From CAYZAW01 sp964476505 (GTDB taxonomy: Bacteria; Bacillota; Clostridia; Christensenellales; CAG-138), in assembly GCA_964476505.1 (NCBI GenBank), contig CAYZAW010000015.1:1-39836 (forward strand): a stretch of DNA of 39,836 bases. Direction: 5' to 3'. A program made the translations under genes and the position numbers. The first letter of the stretch is position 1. The number at the start of each line of letters is the position of its first letter. This document shows positions 7,855 through 16,588 of this stretch, one piece after another. The notes below the pieces were generated by a model, which worked only from the letters and a program-made list of their open reading frames with translations, was not told the DNA's origin and did no database searches.

Positions 7855-8400
7855 ATGGAAAGAAACTTGATGATCGCAGGCTTTGGCGGTCAGGGCGTTA
7901 TGGTCATGGGCAAGCTCTTAGGGCGCGCCACCTGTGATTCTACCGACCAGTTCGTTACCTTCTTCCCCTCCTACGGGGCGGAACAGCGCGGCGGCACCGC
8001 CAACTGCTACGTGGTGGTGGCAGATGAGCCAGTTGGCTCTCCCGTGTGCGACGTGGTGGACGATCTGATCGTGATGAATGACCCGTCTCTAAACAAGTTC
8101 CTGCCCAAGCTGAAGCAAAACGGCACGCTGTTTATCAACAGCTCCATCGTGAAGGGCGAGATCAGCCGCAAGGACGTAAAGGTGGTTGCCGCACCCGTGA
8201 CCGAAATGGCGCTTGAGATGGGCAACGCAAAGGTATTGAACATCATTATGCTGGGCATTTACGTGGGCTATACGGATATCATCCCCGCAGACGTGATGCT
8301 TAAAAGCATTCTTGCGCAGTTCGCCAAGAAGCCCGCCATGATCCCTCTGAACGAAGCCGCCTTCAAAAAAGGACTGGAAATCGGCAAGGCTGCTAAATAG
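7855..8400 (+). CDS. 2-oxoacid:ferredoxin oxidoreductase gamma subunit
   Basis: The 181-aa gamma subunit is a Rossmann-like domain that binds CoA in the assembled complex. Typical features are the N-terminal IAGFGGQGVMVMGKLL, SYGAEQRGGTANCYV, and AAPVTEMALEMGNAKVLNIIMLG. AGGAGG lies 5 nt before the ATG. It completes the delta-alpha-beta-gamma set and ends the operon. Its stop codon is followed within one base by the GC box also seen after uraA and pfp, and a possible bidirectional terminator is at 8528-8568. Confidence 0.92.
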   Translation: MERNLMIAGFGGQGVMVMGKLLGRATCDSTDQFVTFFPSYGAEQRGGTANCYVVVADEPVGSPVCDVVDDLIVMNDPSLNKFLPKLKQNGTLFINSSIVKGEISRKDVKVVAAPVTEMALEMGNAKVLNIIMLGIYVGYTDIIPADVMLKSILAQFAKKPAMIPLNEAAFKKGLEIGKAAK

Positions 8401-8451
8401 GCTTTTGCCTCCGGCGGGTTAGGGGTTCTTTGCGAATTCTCTTGAGAATTC
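8401..8451 (+). repeat. Stop-linked GC box plus hairpin, copy 2
   Basis: Starting one base after the gamma-subunit stop, CTTTTGCCTCCGGCGG (8402-8417) is followed by GTTAGGGG and the hairpin GAATTCTC-TT-GAGAATTC (8433-8450). The box matches copy 1 (position 1) and copy 3 (position 8642). The hairpin sequence is unrelated to theirs. Confidence 0.7.
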
Positions 8452-8527
8452 TGCATTTTTACAAGGGGCTATGTCAAACCTTCTGCTTGACCACCTTATG
8501 GAAAGAGGTTTAACAATCCAATAACTT

Positions 8528-8568
8528 AAAAATGTTGTAGATGTATCTCATACACCCACAACATTTTT
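8528..8568. terminator. Bidirectional terminator-like hairpin
   Basis: AAAAATGTTGT (8528-8538) pairs with ACAACATTTTT (8558-8568). Inside, TGTAT (8543-8547) pairs with ATACA (8550-8554), separated by 3x3 internal loops. The flanking A- and T-runs make it usable from both sides, between the convergent oxidoreductase operon and pfp. Confidence 0.65.
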
Positions 8569-8590
8569 ATTATATAAGTTTCCTGGAATT

Positions 8591-8641
8591 CTTAAAACCT
8601 TCTTTTCAAAGAAGGTTTTAAGCCGTGCCGGAGGCAAAAGG
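8591..8641 (-). repeat. Stop-linked GC box plus hairpin, copy 3
   Basis: On the minus strand the pfp stop TAG is followed directly by CCTTTTGCCTCCGG, then CACGG, then a 14-bp perfect hairpin CTTAAAACCTTCTT / AAGAAGGTTTTAAG (8591-8622). This is the third copy of the box-plus-hairpin arrangement in the window. Confidence 0.7.
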
Positions 8642-9922
8642 CTATCGATAATTCTCCGGCACATAGGCATCGCATGTTTGTGCAACGGGATGCAGGCGCA
8701 AGCGGGCGAAGCGCAAAACGCCGTGTTCAAACTCCAAGGGCGCGATACCGTCGCCGATCAACGGCATGGCGTAGCGCACAAAATCGTCGGTCACATCCAA
8801 GCCGTTAGGCGCGATCCAAGACGCAGGCAAGCGGCGTTCGGAATTGGCAACGGCGGCAAGGGGCACATCCTTGTACAGCGCTTGATAGGTGTTGCCTGGC
8901 GCGCGGAGTATGGTTGCCATTACCCCGCTTTTACCGGAAGCGGCAAGCGCTGCCGCATGCGCGCCTACGACATAAGCCTCCTCAACATCCACAGGCGAAC
9001 GGTGCAAGGCGGTGGAGCGCTGTAGCACGCCAGGCACCTGCCCGGTGGCGGAGCCCCGCGCGGCAAGCCCGTGCAAGTTGAGATAGGTCACCACCCGCTG
9101 CGTGGCGGTGGAGCTGCCCGCGCCGTACTCCACATGCCCAAAACCGTCGCGAACAGCGCTTGTTGTATCGTCTCCAAAGCCCTCGTTTACCACCACGATG
9201 CAGCGGCCGCAGGCTTTGATGCTGCTGTTTACATGCTCCGCCAGTTCCTCCATGGACTTGCCCACCTCGGCAAAATACAGCTGTAATGGAATGCTTCGCT
9301 CCACGTCCGCCAAGCGCGCGGCAGCGGCAATAAACCCGGCGTTGCGGCCCATGGCTTGCAGCACGCATACCCGTTCGGACACGCACATGCCGCGGTTCTC
9401 CTCCTCCGCCTCGGCAACGGTATCGCACCAAAAGCGCGCGGCGCTGCCGTAGCCGGGGGTATGGTCAATGAGCGTAAACGCCTCGTCTCCAACATCGTTA
9501 TCAATGGTTTTGGGCACGCCCACCACGGTCAGCGGCAGGCCGCGTTTTTCTGCCAGCTTGGCGATCTTATCCGCCGTATCCATGGAATCGTTGCCGCCGA
9601 TATAGAAAAACACGCCGATATCATGCGCTCTTAGCACCGTGATGATCCGCTCAAAATCCTCCCCGCCGTCGCTTTTCAGCTTATACCGGCAGGTACCGAT
9701 AGCGCCGGAGGCAGGGGTGTTCTTCAGCCGTGCCAGCTCTGCCGGGTCTTCCAAAGAGAGGTTTGCCAGCTGCTCTGTGAGTACCCCTTCAATGCCGTGA
9801 CAGGCGCAGTACACTTGACTTCCGGTAAACCGCGCATTGCATCCGTCTATCACGCCGGCAAGTGACGCGTTGATCACAGGCGACGGCCCGCCGCCCAATG
9901 CCACCAGTATGTTCTTTCCCAT
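8642..9922 (-). CDS. pfp: Pyrophosphate-type 6-phosphofructokinase
   Basis: Phosphorylates fructose 6-phosphate to fructose 1,6-bisphosphate in glycolysis, probably reversibly with PPi as phosphoryl donor. The 426-aa protein has GGNDSMDTADKIA, where ATP enzymes have GGDGS, and GVPKTIDNDV, where ATP enzymes have GTIDND. The Asp and Lys at these two positions are the known signature of PPi-dependent enzymes. Other family motifs are GYGSAARF, VLQAMGRNAGFIA and VNEGFG. The start MGKNILVALGGGPSPVIN at 9922 has GGGAGGG just upstream; an earlier in-frame Met lacks one. A promoter is at 9958-9985. Donor choice is inferred from the motifs. Confidence 0.88.
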   Translation of the reverse strand: MGKNILVALGGGPSPVINASLAGVIDGCNARFTGSQVYCACHGIEGVLTEQLANLSLEDPAELARLKNTPASGAIGTCRYKLKSDGGEDFERIITVLRAHDIGVFFYIGGNDSMDTADKIAKLAEKRGLPLTVVGVPKTIDNDVGDEAFTLIDHTPGYGSAARFWCDTVAEAEEENRGMCVSERVCVLQAMGRNAGFIAAAARLADVERSIPLQLYFAEVGKSMEELAEHVNSSIKACGRCIVVVNEGFGDDTTSAVRDGFGHVEYGAGSSTATQRVVTYLNLHGLAARGSATGQVPGVLQRSTALHRSPVDVEEAYVVGAHAAALAASGKSGVMATILRAPGNTYQALYKDVPLAAVANSERRLPASWIAPNGLDVTDDFVRYAMPLIGDGIAPLEFEHGVLRFARLRLHPVAQTCDAYVPENYR

Positions 9923-9957
9923 ACGCCCTCCCATGCAGGTTCTGTATTTCTTCTTGC

Positions 9958-9985
9958 AGTATAACCCAGATCGGGCATTCTGCAA
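9958..9985 (-). promoter_or_regulatory. Promoter for pfp
   Basis: Minus strand: -35 TTGCAG (9985-9980), 16-bp spacer, -10 TATACT (9963-9958), giving a leader of about 30 nt before the ATG at 9922. Confidence 0.5.
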
Positions 9986-10278
9986 AGTATATGAAACGAG
10001 GCAAATCGCCCGCTTCCTAGCATGGTATTAAATCATGAAAAAATACCAAAAATTTGTGTGGAAAATTCTAATAAATATCGCATACGGTATCCGCTCCCCG
10101 CGCAATAAATATGCCGCTACGCCTTTTCCCGGGAAATAAAAAACGCCCTGTTTTCGGCGGTTTTGTAATTCTGCTATGTGTTCGGTAAAAATGTTTGTAA
10201 ATTCGTACGCCCGAATTCGACATTTATTTTACATCGAAAAATGATAAATATTTCTTTTTTAATACCCGGAAAATAATT

Positions 10279-11421
10279 TTACCGCTCGTCGGCACGCCGT
10301 TCGATCTCTGCGCCGGGAATGATCTTGTTTTCGAAGGAAATGCAATTTCTGCCGTTACGCTTTGCATGATACAGCTGCTCGTCCGCCGCATTGATAAACG
10401 AGGTTACCGTTTCCTCGTTGGCGGCATACGCGTGCCCGCCAAACAAGGCCAAGCCGATGCTGACGCTGGTGTACATAAATGCCGCGCCGTCCCCGGTTTT
10501 GATGTGCAGTGCCGCCACGCGCTCGGATAGCTGCTGCGCCAAATGCACCGCATCCTCCGTATGGCTGATGCAGGCCATCACGGCAAACTCCTCGCCGCCG
10601 ATACGGCATACCACATCCGTTTCGCGGGAGAAGGTGGCCTGCACGCACTCCGAAACGGCAGAAAGCGCCTCGTCTCCCTTTAGATGCCCGTAGGTATCGT
10701 TATAATTCTTAAAATGGTCGATATCGATGAAAAACACCGCCACGTTGTGCTCCATCCGCTTGCAAAGGGTCAGCAGGCTTTCCATACGCGCGGTACCCGC
10801 CTTGCGGTTATAGATCTGCGTGAGGCCGTCGGTTTCGCACTGCATATACAGGTCTTCCACAATGCGGTAAAAGCTGGTTTGCAGCGTGGTGGCGAGCACA
10901 ACGCATACCACGGAGATGGATACGCCCGTCATAAACAGGTCGATCGGCGCTTTCACGATCGCGATATTGAGAAGCATATACAAAAGCAGCGCCGGGTACA
11001 GTGTCCAAATGGTTTTCTTTTTAAATACGGGGCAAATCGAAAGCGTTGCCGCAAATATCAACATATTGACCGGCGTTTGGCTGTATAGCACATCCGACCA
11101 GAAGTAAGGGGACATTTGCAGAGCAAACACGATCCAAAAGCCCGTAGAAATGCGTGTGAGATACCGCAGCGGCACGCCCTTGCGGTTGAATACCGTCAAA
11201 ATCAGAACACCGTAAACCAGCACCAGAGATACCGTAATGATACAGCCGATGCGCATATAGGAATACTGCCGCAGATGCTCCCCAAACAGGTTGGTCACCT
11301 GCAAAAGCAGTGCAAACCCGCATACTAAGAGGGATCGCTTCATATTGAGCCGCGTGATAAACAGCTCCAGCGAACTGGGCAGGCGTTCTTCCTTTGCGGT
11401 TTTTCTCAACAGCTCCGCCAT
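10279..11421 (-). CDS. Membrane diguanylate cyclase (GGDEF)
   Basis: Predicted to make c-di-GMP from two GTP. The 380-aa protein has ~5-6 hydrophobic segments between ~25 and 190 and a C-terminal GGDEF domain at ~210-370. The domain shows DGLTQIYNRKA, FIDIDHFKNYNDTYGHLKGD and an intact CRIGGEEFAVM. An RxxD inhibitory-site motif, RETD, lies five residues before GGEEF, so product feedback inhibition is expected. The N-terminal sensor is not assigned to a named family. The start at 11421 is chosen because AAGGAG precedes it; the longer frame has no ribosome-binding site. It contrasts with the EAL protein at 2024-4660, whose GGDEF is degenerate, so the window encodes both a likely maker and a likely breaker of c-di-GMP. 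Confidence 0.88.
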   Translation of the reverse strand: MAELLRKTAKEERLPSSLELFITRLNMKRSLLVCGFALLLQVTNLFGEHLRQYSYMRIGCIITVSLVLVYGVLILTVFNRKGVPLRYLTRISTGFWIVFALQMSPYFWSDVLYSQTPVNMLIFAATLSICPVFKKKTIWTLYPALLLYMLLNIAIVKAPIDLFMTGVSISVVCVVLATTLQTSFYRIVEDLYMQCETDGLTQIYNRKAGTARMESLLTLCKRMEHNVAVFFIDIDHFKNYNDTYGHLKGDEALSAVSECVQATFSRETDVVCRIGGEEFAVMACISHTEDAVHLAQQLSERVAALHIKTGDGAAFMYTSVSIGLALFGGHAYAANEETVTSFINAADEQLYHAKRNGRNCISFENKIIPGAEIERRADER

Positions 11422-11531
11422 GAAACTCCTTATTGGTACTTGTTTCCGCAATTGGTAATTCTTTAACGTAACGGTGATGATATCACAATGTTTCGTACTA
11501 TTCAAGAAGAGAAATCTACGGTTTCTTCTAA

Positions 11532-11577
11532 TTTTTCGCTGTTCCGGCGTGTATTCGCGTACCGGAACAGCGAAAAA
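11532..11577. terminator. Strong hairpin terminator downstream of the Gfo/Idh gene
   Basis: TTTTTCGCTGTTCCGG (11532-11547) and CCGGAACAGCGAAAAA (11562-11577) form a perfect 16-bp stem with A/T ends. On the minus strand it ends the TetR/radical SAM/Gfo-Idh unit. Confidence 0.85.
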
Positions 11578-11586
11578 ATGCGCTTT

Positions 11587-12567
11587 CTACTGTTCACCGG
11601 GGTAATACAGCCCCCAGCTGTGCCGGATCTCGTCCATCAGCGCCATGATGCGGATGGTTTCTTCATGCGGCATTTCCGGGCACTCCGTTCTTCCCTCCCG
11701 GATGGCGCGAATGGCAGATTCCACCTCGTATTCGTAGCCTGTGATCTGCGGCGGGCGCTCAATGCGGTCTACCGGCTTATAGGAGCTGTCGTAGATGGTG
11801 AGGCGCTCAAAGTTATTGATATTATCCACCACAGCAAAACCGGTTTCGCCATAGAAAATGCCCTGCCTATCCGTTACGGAGATCACGTTGGAATGGAGCA
11901 TGGCAATGCGCCCGTCCTCATAGGTGAGGGTCACGCTGTTGCAGGTATCCACCCCGCGATCGTTCATCACCGCCGTAGAGCTGATGTTGTTTACATCGTC
12001 CCCAAAGAACATGGACGCAAAGGTCAGCGCATACACGCCAACGTCCAACAGCGCGCCGCCTGCCAGCGCGGGGTCCTGAATGCGGGGCACGCTGTACACA
12101 GGGTAGCCTAAGTTGGCGGAAAGACCGGTGATCTTGCCGATTTTGCCGCTTTGCAGAAACTCCCGAATGGTGTTTGCCATGGGCATATATCTAGGCCAAA
12201 TGGCCTCCGTTACCAGCACGCCCTTGGCCTCCCCGGCGCGCAGCACATCCTCAGCCTGCTTGGCGGTCACGGTAAAGGCCTTTTCGCACAGTACATGCTT
12301 ACCCGCCTCGATGCACAGCATGGCATGCTGCGCGTGATGCGAATGCGGCGTGGCGATATACACCAAGTCCACCTCGGGATCGGACAGCATGGCCTCATAA
12401 GAGCCGTACGCCTTGGTGAATCCGAATTCCTGCCGGAATGCCTCCGCGCGCGCCCCGTCCCGCGCCGCCACGGCGTAGGCTTCCACATTGCTCATGTGCG
12501 AAACGGTGGTAGCCATCATGCGGGCAATACTGCCTGCGCCCAAAATACCTAGCTTTGTTTTTTCCAT
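11587..12567 (-). CDS. Gfo/Idh/MocA family oxidoreductase
   Basis: NAD(P)-dependent sugar or polyol dehydrogenase family protein, 326 aa. The N-terminal Rossmann motif is LGILGAGSIARMM; the region YIATPHSHHAQHAMLCIEAGKHVLCEKAF holds the family Glu-Lys (EK); GGALLDVGVYALTFASMFF is the C-terminal domain signature. The substrate cannot be told from sequence. AAGGAG lies upstream of the ATG. It is the last gene of a minus-strand unit after TetR and a radical SAM protein (63-nt gap). Its stop is followed by a strong terminator. Confidence 0.88.
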   Translation of the reverse strand: MEKTKLGILGAGSIARMMATTVSHMSNVEAYAVAARDGARAEAFRQEFGFTKAYGSYEAMLSDPEVDLVYIATPHSHHAQHAMLCIEAGKHVLCEKAFTVTAKQAEDVLRAGEAKGVLVTEAIWPRYMPMANTIREFLQSGKIGKITGLSANLGYPVYSVPRIQDPALAGGALLDVGVYALTFASMFFGDDVNNISSTAVMNDRGVDTCNSVTLTYEDGRIAMLHSNVISVTDRQGIFYGETGFAVVDNINNFERLTIYDSSYKPVDRIERPPQITGYEYEVESAIRAIREGRTECPEMPHEETIRIMALMDEIRHSWGLYYPGEQ

Positions 12568-12630
12568 AACCCTTCTCCTTTTCTTCCTCGTTTGCTCCGG
12601 CTTCTGCCGGCCTCTGGGCTCCTTGCGCTG

Positions 12631-13533
12631 TCATGTGCCAAGAAGCGAAATCTGCTCCGTTTTATACGGGCCCTGATACCCCTGTATGATATCCTGCATG
12701 CGATACACCATCCCCGTTTCTTCACAGGCAGTCTCCAGCGTTTGCGTAAGCTCCGCCGTGCGGGGGCTGTGGCACGCATATTCCAAGCCGAACTGCTTCA
12801 CATACTTTTCTTTCATGCCGGGAAAGCGCTCCTCCAGCCGGTCAAAAAAGTACTGCCGCTGGTTTGCCCGAAGCGTCACGCCAAACAAGCCGTAAATATA
12901 GCCTGCGCCATGCGCCGCTGCTGCCTGCACCAGCGCTTGGATCATAGCCGGATCGTCCTCGATAAAGGGCAGCACCGGCATCAGCAGCACGCACACGGGG
13001 ATGCCCGCCTGCGACAGCGCCCGGATGGCAGCCAGCCGCCGGGAGGGTGCGGGCGCGTGAGGCTCTATCTTTTTTGCCAGTGCATCGTCCACGGTGGTAA
13101 GGGTGATCTTTGCAAGCACCGGCGCGTTTTTTTGGATATCACAAAGCAGGTCGATATCCCGCGCGATCAGGTCGCTTTTGGTGGCAATGCCAACGCCGTA
13201 GCCGTATTTTGCCATCAGCTTCAGCGCGCCCCGGGTCAGCTCCGCCTTTTGTTCAAAGGGGTTGTACGGGTCGCTCATAGCGCCGGTGCCCACCACCCCG
13301 CGCTTGCGTTTGGTTCGAAGCTCCCCGTCCAGTATGGTCAACGCGTTCTTCTTGGCGCGAACGGTATCGAACTGCTCCACCCCGTAACACTCGCTGCGGC
13401 TGTCGCAATAAATACAGCCATGGCAGCAGCCCCGGTAGATATTCATATTGTAATGCATACCGAACCAGTTGTTGTTTTCGGCATACCCGGACAATAGCGT
13501 TTTTGCCGGAACGAACTGTAAGCCTGTTTCCAT
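12631..13533 (-). CDS. Radical SAM protein, Rv2578c/SplB-like
   Basis: Of 300 aa, the N-terminal part carries NIYRGCCHGCIYCDSR, with the CxxxCxxC cluster motif that binds the SAM-coordinated [4Fe-4S], followed by GAMSDPYNPFE and GIATKSDLIARDIDLL, which are typical of the Rv2578c-like group related to spore photoproduct lyase. The reaction of this group is not established. The start codon directly abuts the TetR stop codon (0 nt) and has no clear ribosome-binding site, which points to translational coupling to TetR. Confidence 0.85.
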   Translation of the reverse strand: METGLQFVPAKTLLSGYAENNNWFGMHYNMNIYRGCCHGCIYCDSRSECYGVEQFDTVRAKKNALTILDGELRTKRKRGVVGTGAMSDPYNPFEQKAELTRGALKLMAKYGYGVGIATKSDLIARDIDLLCDIQKNAPVLAKITLTTVDDALAKKIEPHAPAPSRRLAAIRALSQAGIPVCVLLMPVLPFIEDDPAMIQALVQAAAAHGAGYIYGLFGVTLRANQRQYFFDRLEERFPGMKEKYVKQFGLEYACHSPRTAELTQTLETACEETGMVYRMQDIIQGYQGPYKTEQISLLGT

Positions 13534-14148
13534 TTATACGATTTGCAGCACGCCTGGCTCTACGCCCAGTACATGCTCCACCATCGCCAGGATGGCCTCC
13601 TGCTTTTGCCGGTACGCCGTGTCAGAAAGCTCTTCAAAGGGCTTCTCATATAAGATACCCGCAATTCCGTACAATAAAAACGACGCCAACGATTCTGCGG
13701 GCAAGCCCAGCGGATTTTGTATTACGCCTAATTCCAACGCCTCCGCGATCATCCGCACGATGCTTGGCTGCACCTCCTGCATGGTGCGCTGGTGCATGGC
13801 CGTCAGCACGCTCCAGTGCAGCGAGGTATTTTTTAGTTCGATATACTCCCGGATGCTGCCCTTGAAGCGCTGCATCAGCATATGATACCGCTCGGAAAGT
13901 GGAATGGAGCGATCCACGGCGATGGCGTTGAAAAAGTCTGCATACCCGCGCATATAAAAGTTGACCGCCGCCTCGAACACCGCGTCCTTGGAGGGGAAGT
14001 AATGATAGAACATCCCCACCTCGCCGCCCACGGCGTCTAAGATCATACGCACAGACGTTCCCTCGTAGCCGTTTTTTAAAAACAGCTTTAATGCGGCGGA
14101 TATGATGGCGTCTTTCCGGCCGCCGGTAAGCACTGCTTTTCTGGGCAT
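13534..14148 (-). CDS. TetR family transcriptional regulator
   Basis: A 204-aa regulator with an N-terminal helix-turn-helix: GRKDAIISAALKLFLKNGYE, then GTSVRMILDAVG and VGMFYHYFPSKDAVFEAAV, the classic TetR signature. The C-terminal ligand domain is not assignable. GGGGGTG precedes the ATG. It is the first gene of the unit with the radical SAM and Gfo/Idh genes, and a good promoter lies just upstream, so it probably controls its own operon. Confidence 0.9.
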   Translation of the reverse strand: MPRKAVLTGGRKDAIISAALKLFLKNGYEGTSVRMILDAVGGEVGMFYHYFPSKDAVFEAAVNFYMRGYADFFNAIAVDRSIPLSERYHMLMQRFKGSIREYIELKNTSLHWSVLTAMHQRTMQEVQPSIVRMIAEALELGVIQNPLGLPAESLASFLLYGIAGILYEKPFEELSDTAYRQKQEAILAMVEHVLGVEPGVLQIV

Positions 14149-14188
14149 TGTGTCACCCCCGGTATTTTCAGAATTTTGTTCTTCTTAT

Positions 14189-14217
14189 AGTATATCAACA
14201 ACCAGAAAGAGCTTCAA
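14189..14217 (-). promoter_or_regulatory. Promoter for the tetR-radical SAM-Gfo/Idh unit
   Basis: Minus strand: -35 TTGAAG (14217-14212), 17-bp spacer, -10 TATACT (14194-14189). Spacing and hexamers fit sigma-A, with a ~35-nt leader. Confidence 0.6.
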
Positions 14218-14256
14218 CCGTAAGAAAAAATGATTGCGGCATGAAAAACTGGCGGC

Positions 14257-14338
14257 GGGTCGATGTGGTCATCGACCCCTACCCCCATTGCATCAACATA
14301 GTTTGTATAAACGTAGGGGCGGATGACCACATCCGCCC
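14257..14338. repeat. Pair of palindromic repeats with conserved TGGT/ACCA loop
   Basis: Two hairpins face each other. GGGTCGATG-TGGT-CATCGACCC (14257-14278) is followed after ~38 bp by GGGCGGATG-ACCA-CATCCGCCC (14317-14338). They are inverted copies of one module, flanked by CCTAC and GTAGG. The stems differ but remain fully paired. A third member is at 33449-33468. Confidence 0.75.
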
Positions 14339-14378
14339 GTTACAATTCCTTATATGCGATTGACCTGATGAACGCCGC

Positions 14379-15002
14379 TTATTCGATCACGGTATTCTTG
14401 CCCGTGAGCCCAACAAACGCGCCCTGCTTTGCTTCATTGCTGTCCGGATGCGCAATGAGCCACTTGTTCCTAGCCCAAAGGAGCTTATCCTCCCAGTTCT
14501 TGACCGTGATCTCGGGCTTATCGGTATTGGTGCCCTTGGGAAGCACCACCGCCACACGGAAGCCCGCCTCGCCCTTAGGATTGCAGGGGGCATAGTGCAG
14601 CGTGGTTTCGTAAAACTGCACCACGGTGCCTGCGGGAGCTAAGAACGCTTCGACCTCGGCGGTATCCAGCTTACCCTCCCGCACCTTTTGCAGGGAGGCT
14701 ACCAACAGCACGATGTCGTTTGCAGGGATGTTCACCTCAGAATCCCGATGGTACTCCAAGCAATTCAAGGCCTTGTTGTATCCGTTGCAGTAACCGATCT
14801 GGATGGGCATACCGCCGTAGATCGCGTTTTGAATGTCCGCCGCGATCGGCAGAGCCTCCAGCGCTGCGTCTCCCGGCACATACACGGTGCTGTCCGCAGG
14901 CATGGGAGAGACCTTGTTGAGGGTATCGAGAAACCCCGTTACGTCATACCCGGTGATGACCTTGCCGTACGCGTTAAAAGCCGCGTCAAATACTGTTTTC
15001 AT
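14379..15002 (-). CDS. DUF4867 family protein of the pentose operon
   Basis: A 207-aa protein that I assign to the DUF4867 family, whose members often sit next to xylulokinase and fucose/arabinose-type isomerase genes. The central part, IQIGYCNGYNKALNCLEYHRDSE, and the later FYETTLHYAPC carry His and Glu residues in a cupin-like arrangement, suggesting a metal-dependent sugar-binding or isomerase role; that is inference. No membrane segments are seen. GAGAGGA precedes the ATG. It is the last gene of the minus-strand operon, 27 nt after xylB. Confidence 0.7.
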   Translation of the reverse strand: MKTVFDAAFNAYGKVITGYDVTGFLDTLNKVSPMPADSTVYVPGDAALEALPIAADIQNAIYGGMPIQIGYCNGYNKALNCLEYHRDSEVNIPANDIVLLVASLQKVREGKLDTAEVEAFLAPAGTVVQFYETTLHYAPCNPKGEAGFRVAVVLPKGTNTDKPEITVKNWEDKLLWARNKWLIAHPDSNEAKQGAFVGLTGKNTVIE

Positions 15003-15029
15003 AAATGCATTCCTCTCTTTTACTGTTTA

Positions 15030-16553
15030 TTACAACGTTGCCAGCGTGGCATACGCATCCTTCAGCGCCGGATAAAGCGTGGTATACAGCTTGTAGAACG
15101 GCTCGTAGGCCTTGCTGTTTTCCGCTACGGGCTCCTGCCGGGTGTTCTTTTTGATCATAGCGTCGCAGGCGCTTTCTACCGATTCGTACAGCCCCGCACC
15201 GACGCCTGCCAATATCGCCACGCCAAGCGCCGGGCCCTCGGAGGCGGAAATGGTAGACACCGGGCAGCCGTAAATATCCGCCAGCATCTGCCGCCAGAAG
15301 GGGCTCTTGCCGCCGCCGCCGCATACCAGCATATCGTCTGCCGTTACATGCATGCCGCGCAGTACGTCCAAGCAAGCCCGCTGGGAGAAGGAGACCCCCT
15401 CCATCACGGCGCGCAGCATGTGATACTTGGTGTGGATGGCAGAAAGGCCAATGAACGCGCCACGGCTGTTTTCATCCAGTATGGGGGAACGCTCGCCCAT
15501 GAGGTATGGCAGGAAAATGAGCCTGTCGGAGCCGATAGGCAGCTTTTCCGCCTCGGCGGTGATGATGGGGTATACGTCCTTCCCCGCCGCCTCCGCCGCC
15601 TTGTGCTCTTCCATGAAGATGGTATCCCGCAGCCATTTTAGAGACAAACCAGCCGCCAGCGTGCAGCTCATCACCGTGTAACAGCCCGGCACTGCATGGC
15701 AGAAGGTATGTACGCGGCCTTTGGGATCGATGGTAACTGTATCGGAATGGGCAAACACCACGCCGGAGGTGCCGATGGTGGTAAAGGCACGGTCTTTTTT
15801 GACCACGCCCATGCCAACTGCCGCCGCCATGTTGTCTGCCGCGCCGCCTACCACGATGGTGCCAGCCGCAAGGCCGGTCAAGGCCGCCGCCTCTTCCGTT
15901 ACGCAGCCGGTGATCTCGGGAGACTCATATACCTTAGGTAACAGCGCCGGGTCGATATCGAGCTTATCCAGCACTTCCTTAGACCAATCGCGGGCGGTCA
16001 CGTCCAGCAGGTTGGTGCCGGAAGCGTCGGAGGCCTCGGTCGCGAACACACCGGTAAGCATGTAGCGCACATAATCTTTAGGAAGCATCATGTGGCGGCA
16101 CTTGTTATAAACCTCCGGCTCATTGTCACGCACCCAAAGGATCTTGCCCGCGGTAAAGCCCGTTAAAGCGGGGTTGGCGGTGATCTCGATCAACCGCTCC
16201 CTGCCGATGGTTTCCGTAATGTAACGGCACTGTGCGCTTGTACGCCCGTCGCACCAAATGATGGATTTCCTGAGCACCTCGCCGTTTTCATCCAACATCA
16301 CCAAGCCGTGCATCTGCCCGGAAATGCCGATGCCCGCAATATCCTTAGGTGCAGCGCCGCTTTTTTTGACCACCTCCGCAAGTGTGTCTACCGCTGCGTG
16401 CCACCAGTCTGCCGGGTCCTGCTCCGCCCAGCCGTTTTGAGGCTGATACATGGGGTACTCCCGGGATGCGGAGGCCACTACGGTACCCGCCGCGTCAAAC
16501 AACACGGTTTTGGTGCCGGAGGTGCCTAAATCGATACCAATCAAATATGGCAT
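15030..16553 (-). CDS. xylB: Xylulokinase
   Basis: FGGY-family kinase that phosphorylates D-xylulose (or a related ketopentose) with ATP to feed the pentose phosphate pathway. The 507-aa length is usual. N-terminal LIGIDLGTSGTKTVLFD is the phosphate-binding strand; GWAEQDPADWW, GIGISGQMHGLV and GGAADNMAAAVG are xylulokinase-like; VCGGGGKSPFWRQMLADI near the C-terminus is the second ATP motif. GGGGAG lies upstream. It sits between the LacI regulator and the DUF4867 gene in one operon with an isomerase, giving an isomerise-then-phosphorylate route for a pentose. Confidence 0.92.
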   Translation of the reverse strand: MPYLIGIDLGTSGTKTVLFDAAGTVVASASREYPMYQPQNGWAEQDPADWWHAAVDTLAEVVKKSGAAPKDIAGIGISGQMHGLVMLDENGEVLRKSIIWCDGRTSAQCRYITETIGRERLIEITANPALTGFTAGKILWVRDNEPEVYNKCRHMMLPKDYVRYMLTGVFATEASDASGTNLLDVTARDWSKEVLDKLDIDPALLPKVYESPEITGCVTEEAAALTGLAAGTIVVGGAADNMAAAVGMGVVKKDRAFTTIGTSGVVFAHSDTVTIDPKGRVHTFCHAVPGCYTVMSCTLAAGLSLKWLRDTIFMEEHKAAEAAGKDVYPIITAEAEKLPIGSDRLIFLPYLMGERSPILDENSRGAFIGLSAIHTKYHMLRAVMEGVSFSQRACLDVLRGMHVTADDMLVCGGGGKSPFWRQMLADIYGCPVSTISASEGPALGVAILAGVGAGLYESVESACDAMIKKNTRQEPVAENSKAYEPFYKLYTTLYPALKDAYATLATL

Positions 16554-16588
16554 ACTGTTCTCCCCTTCCTGTTATAGCATCTATATGA

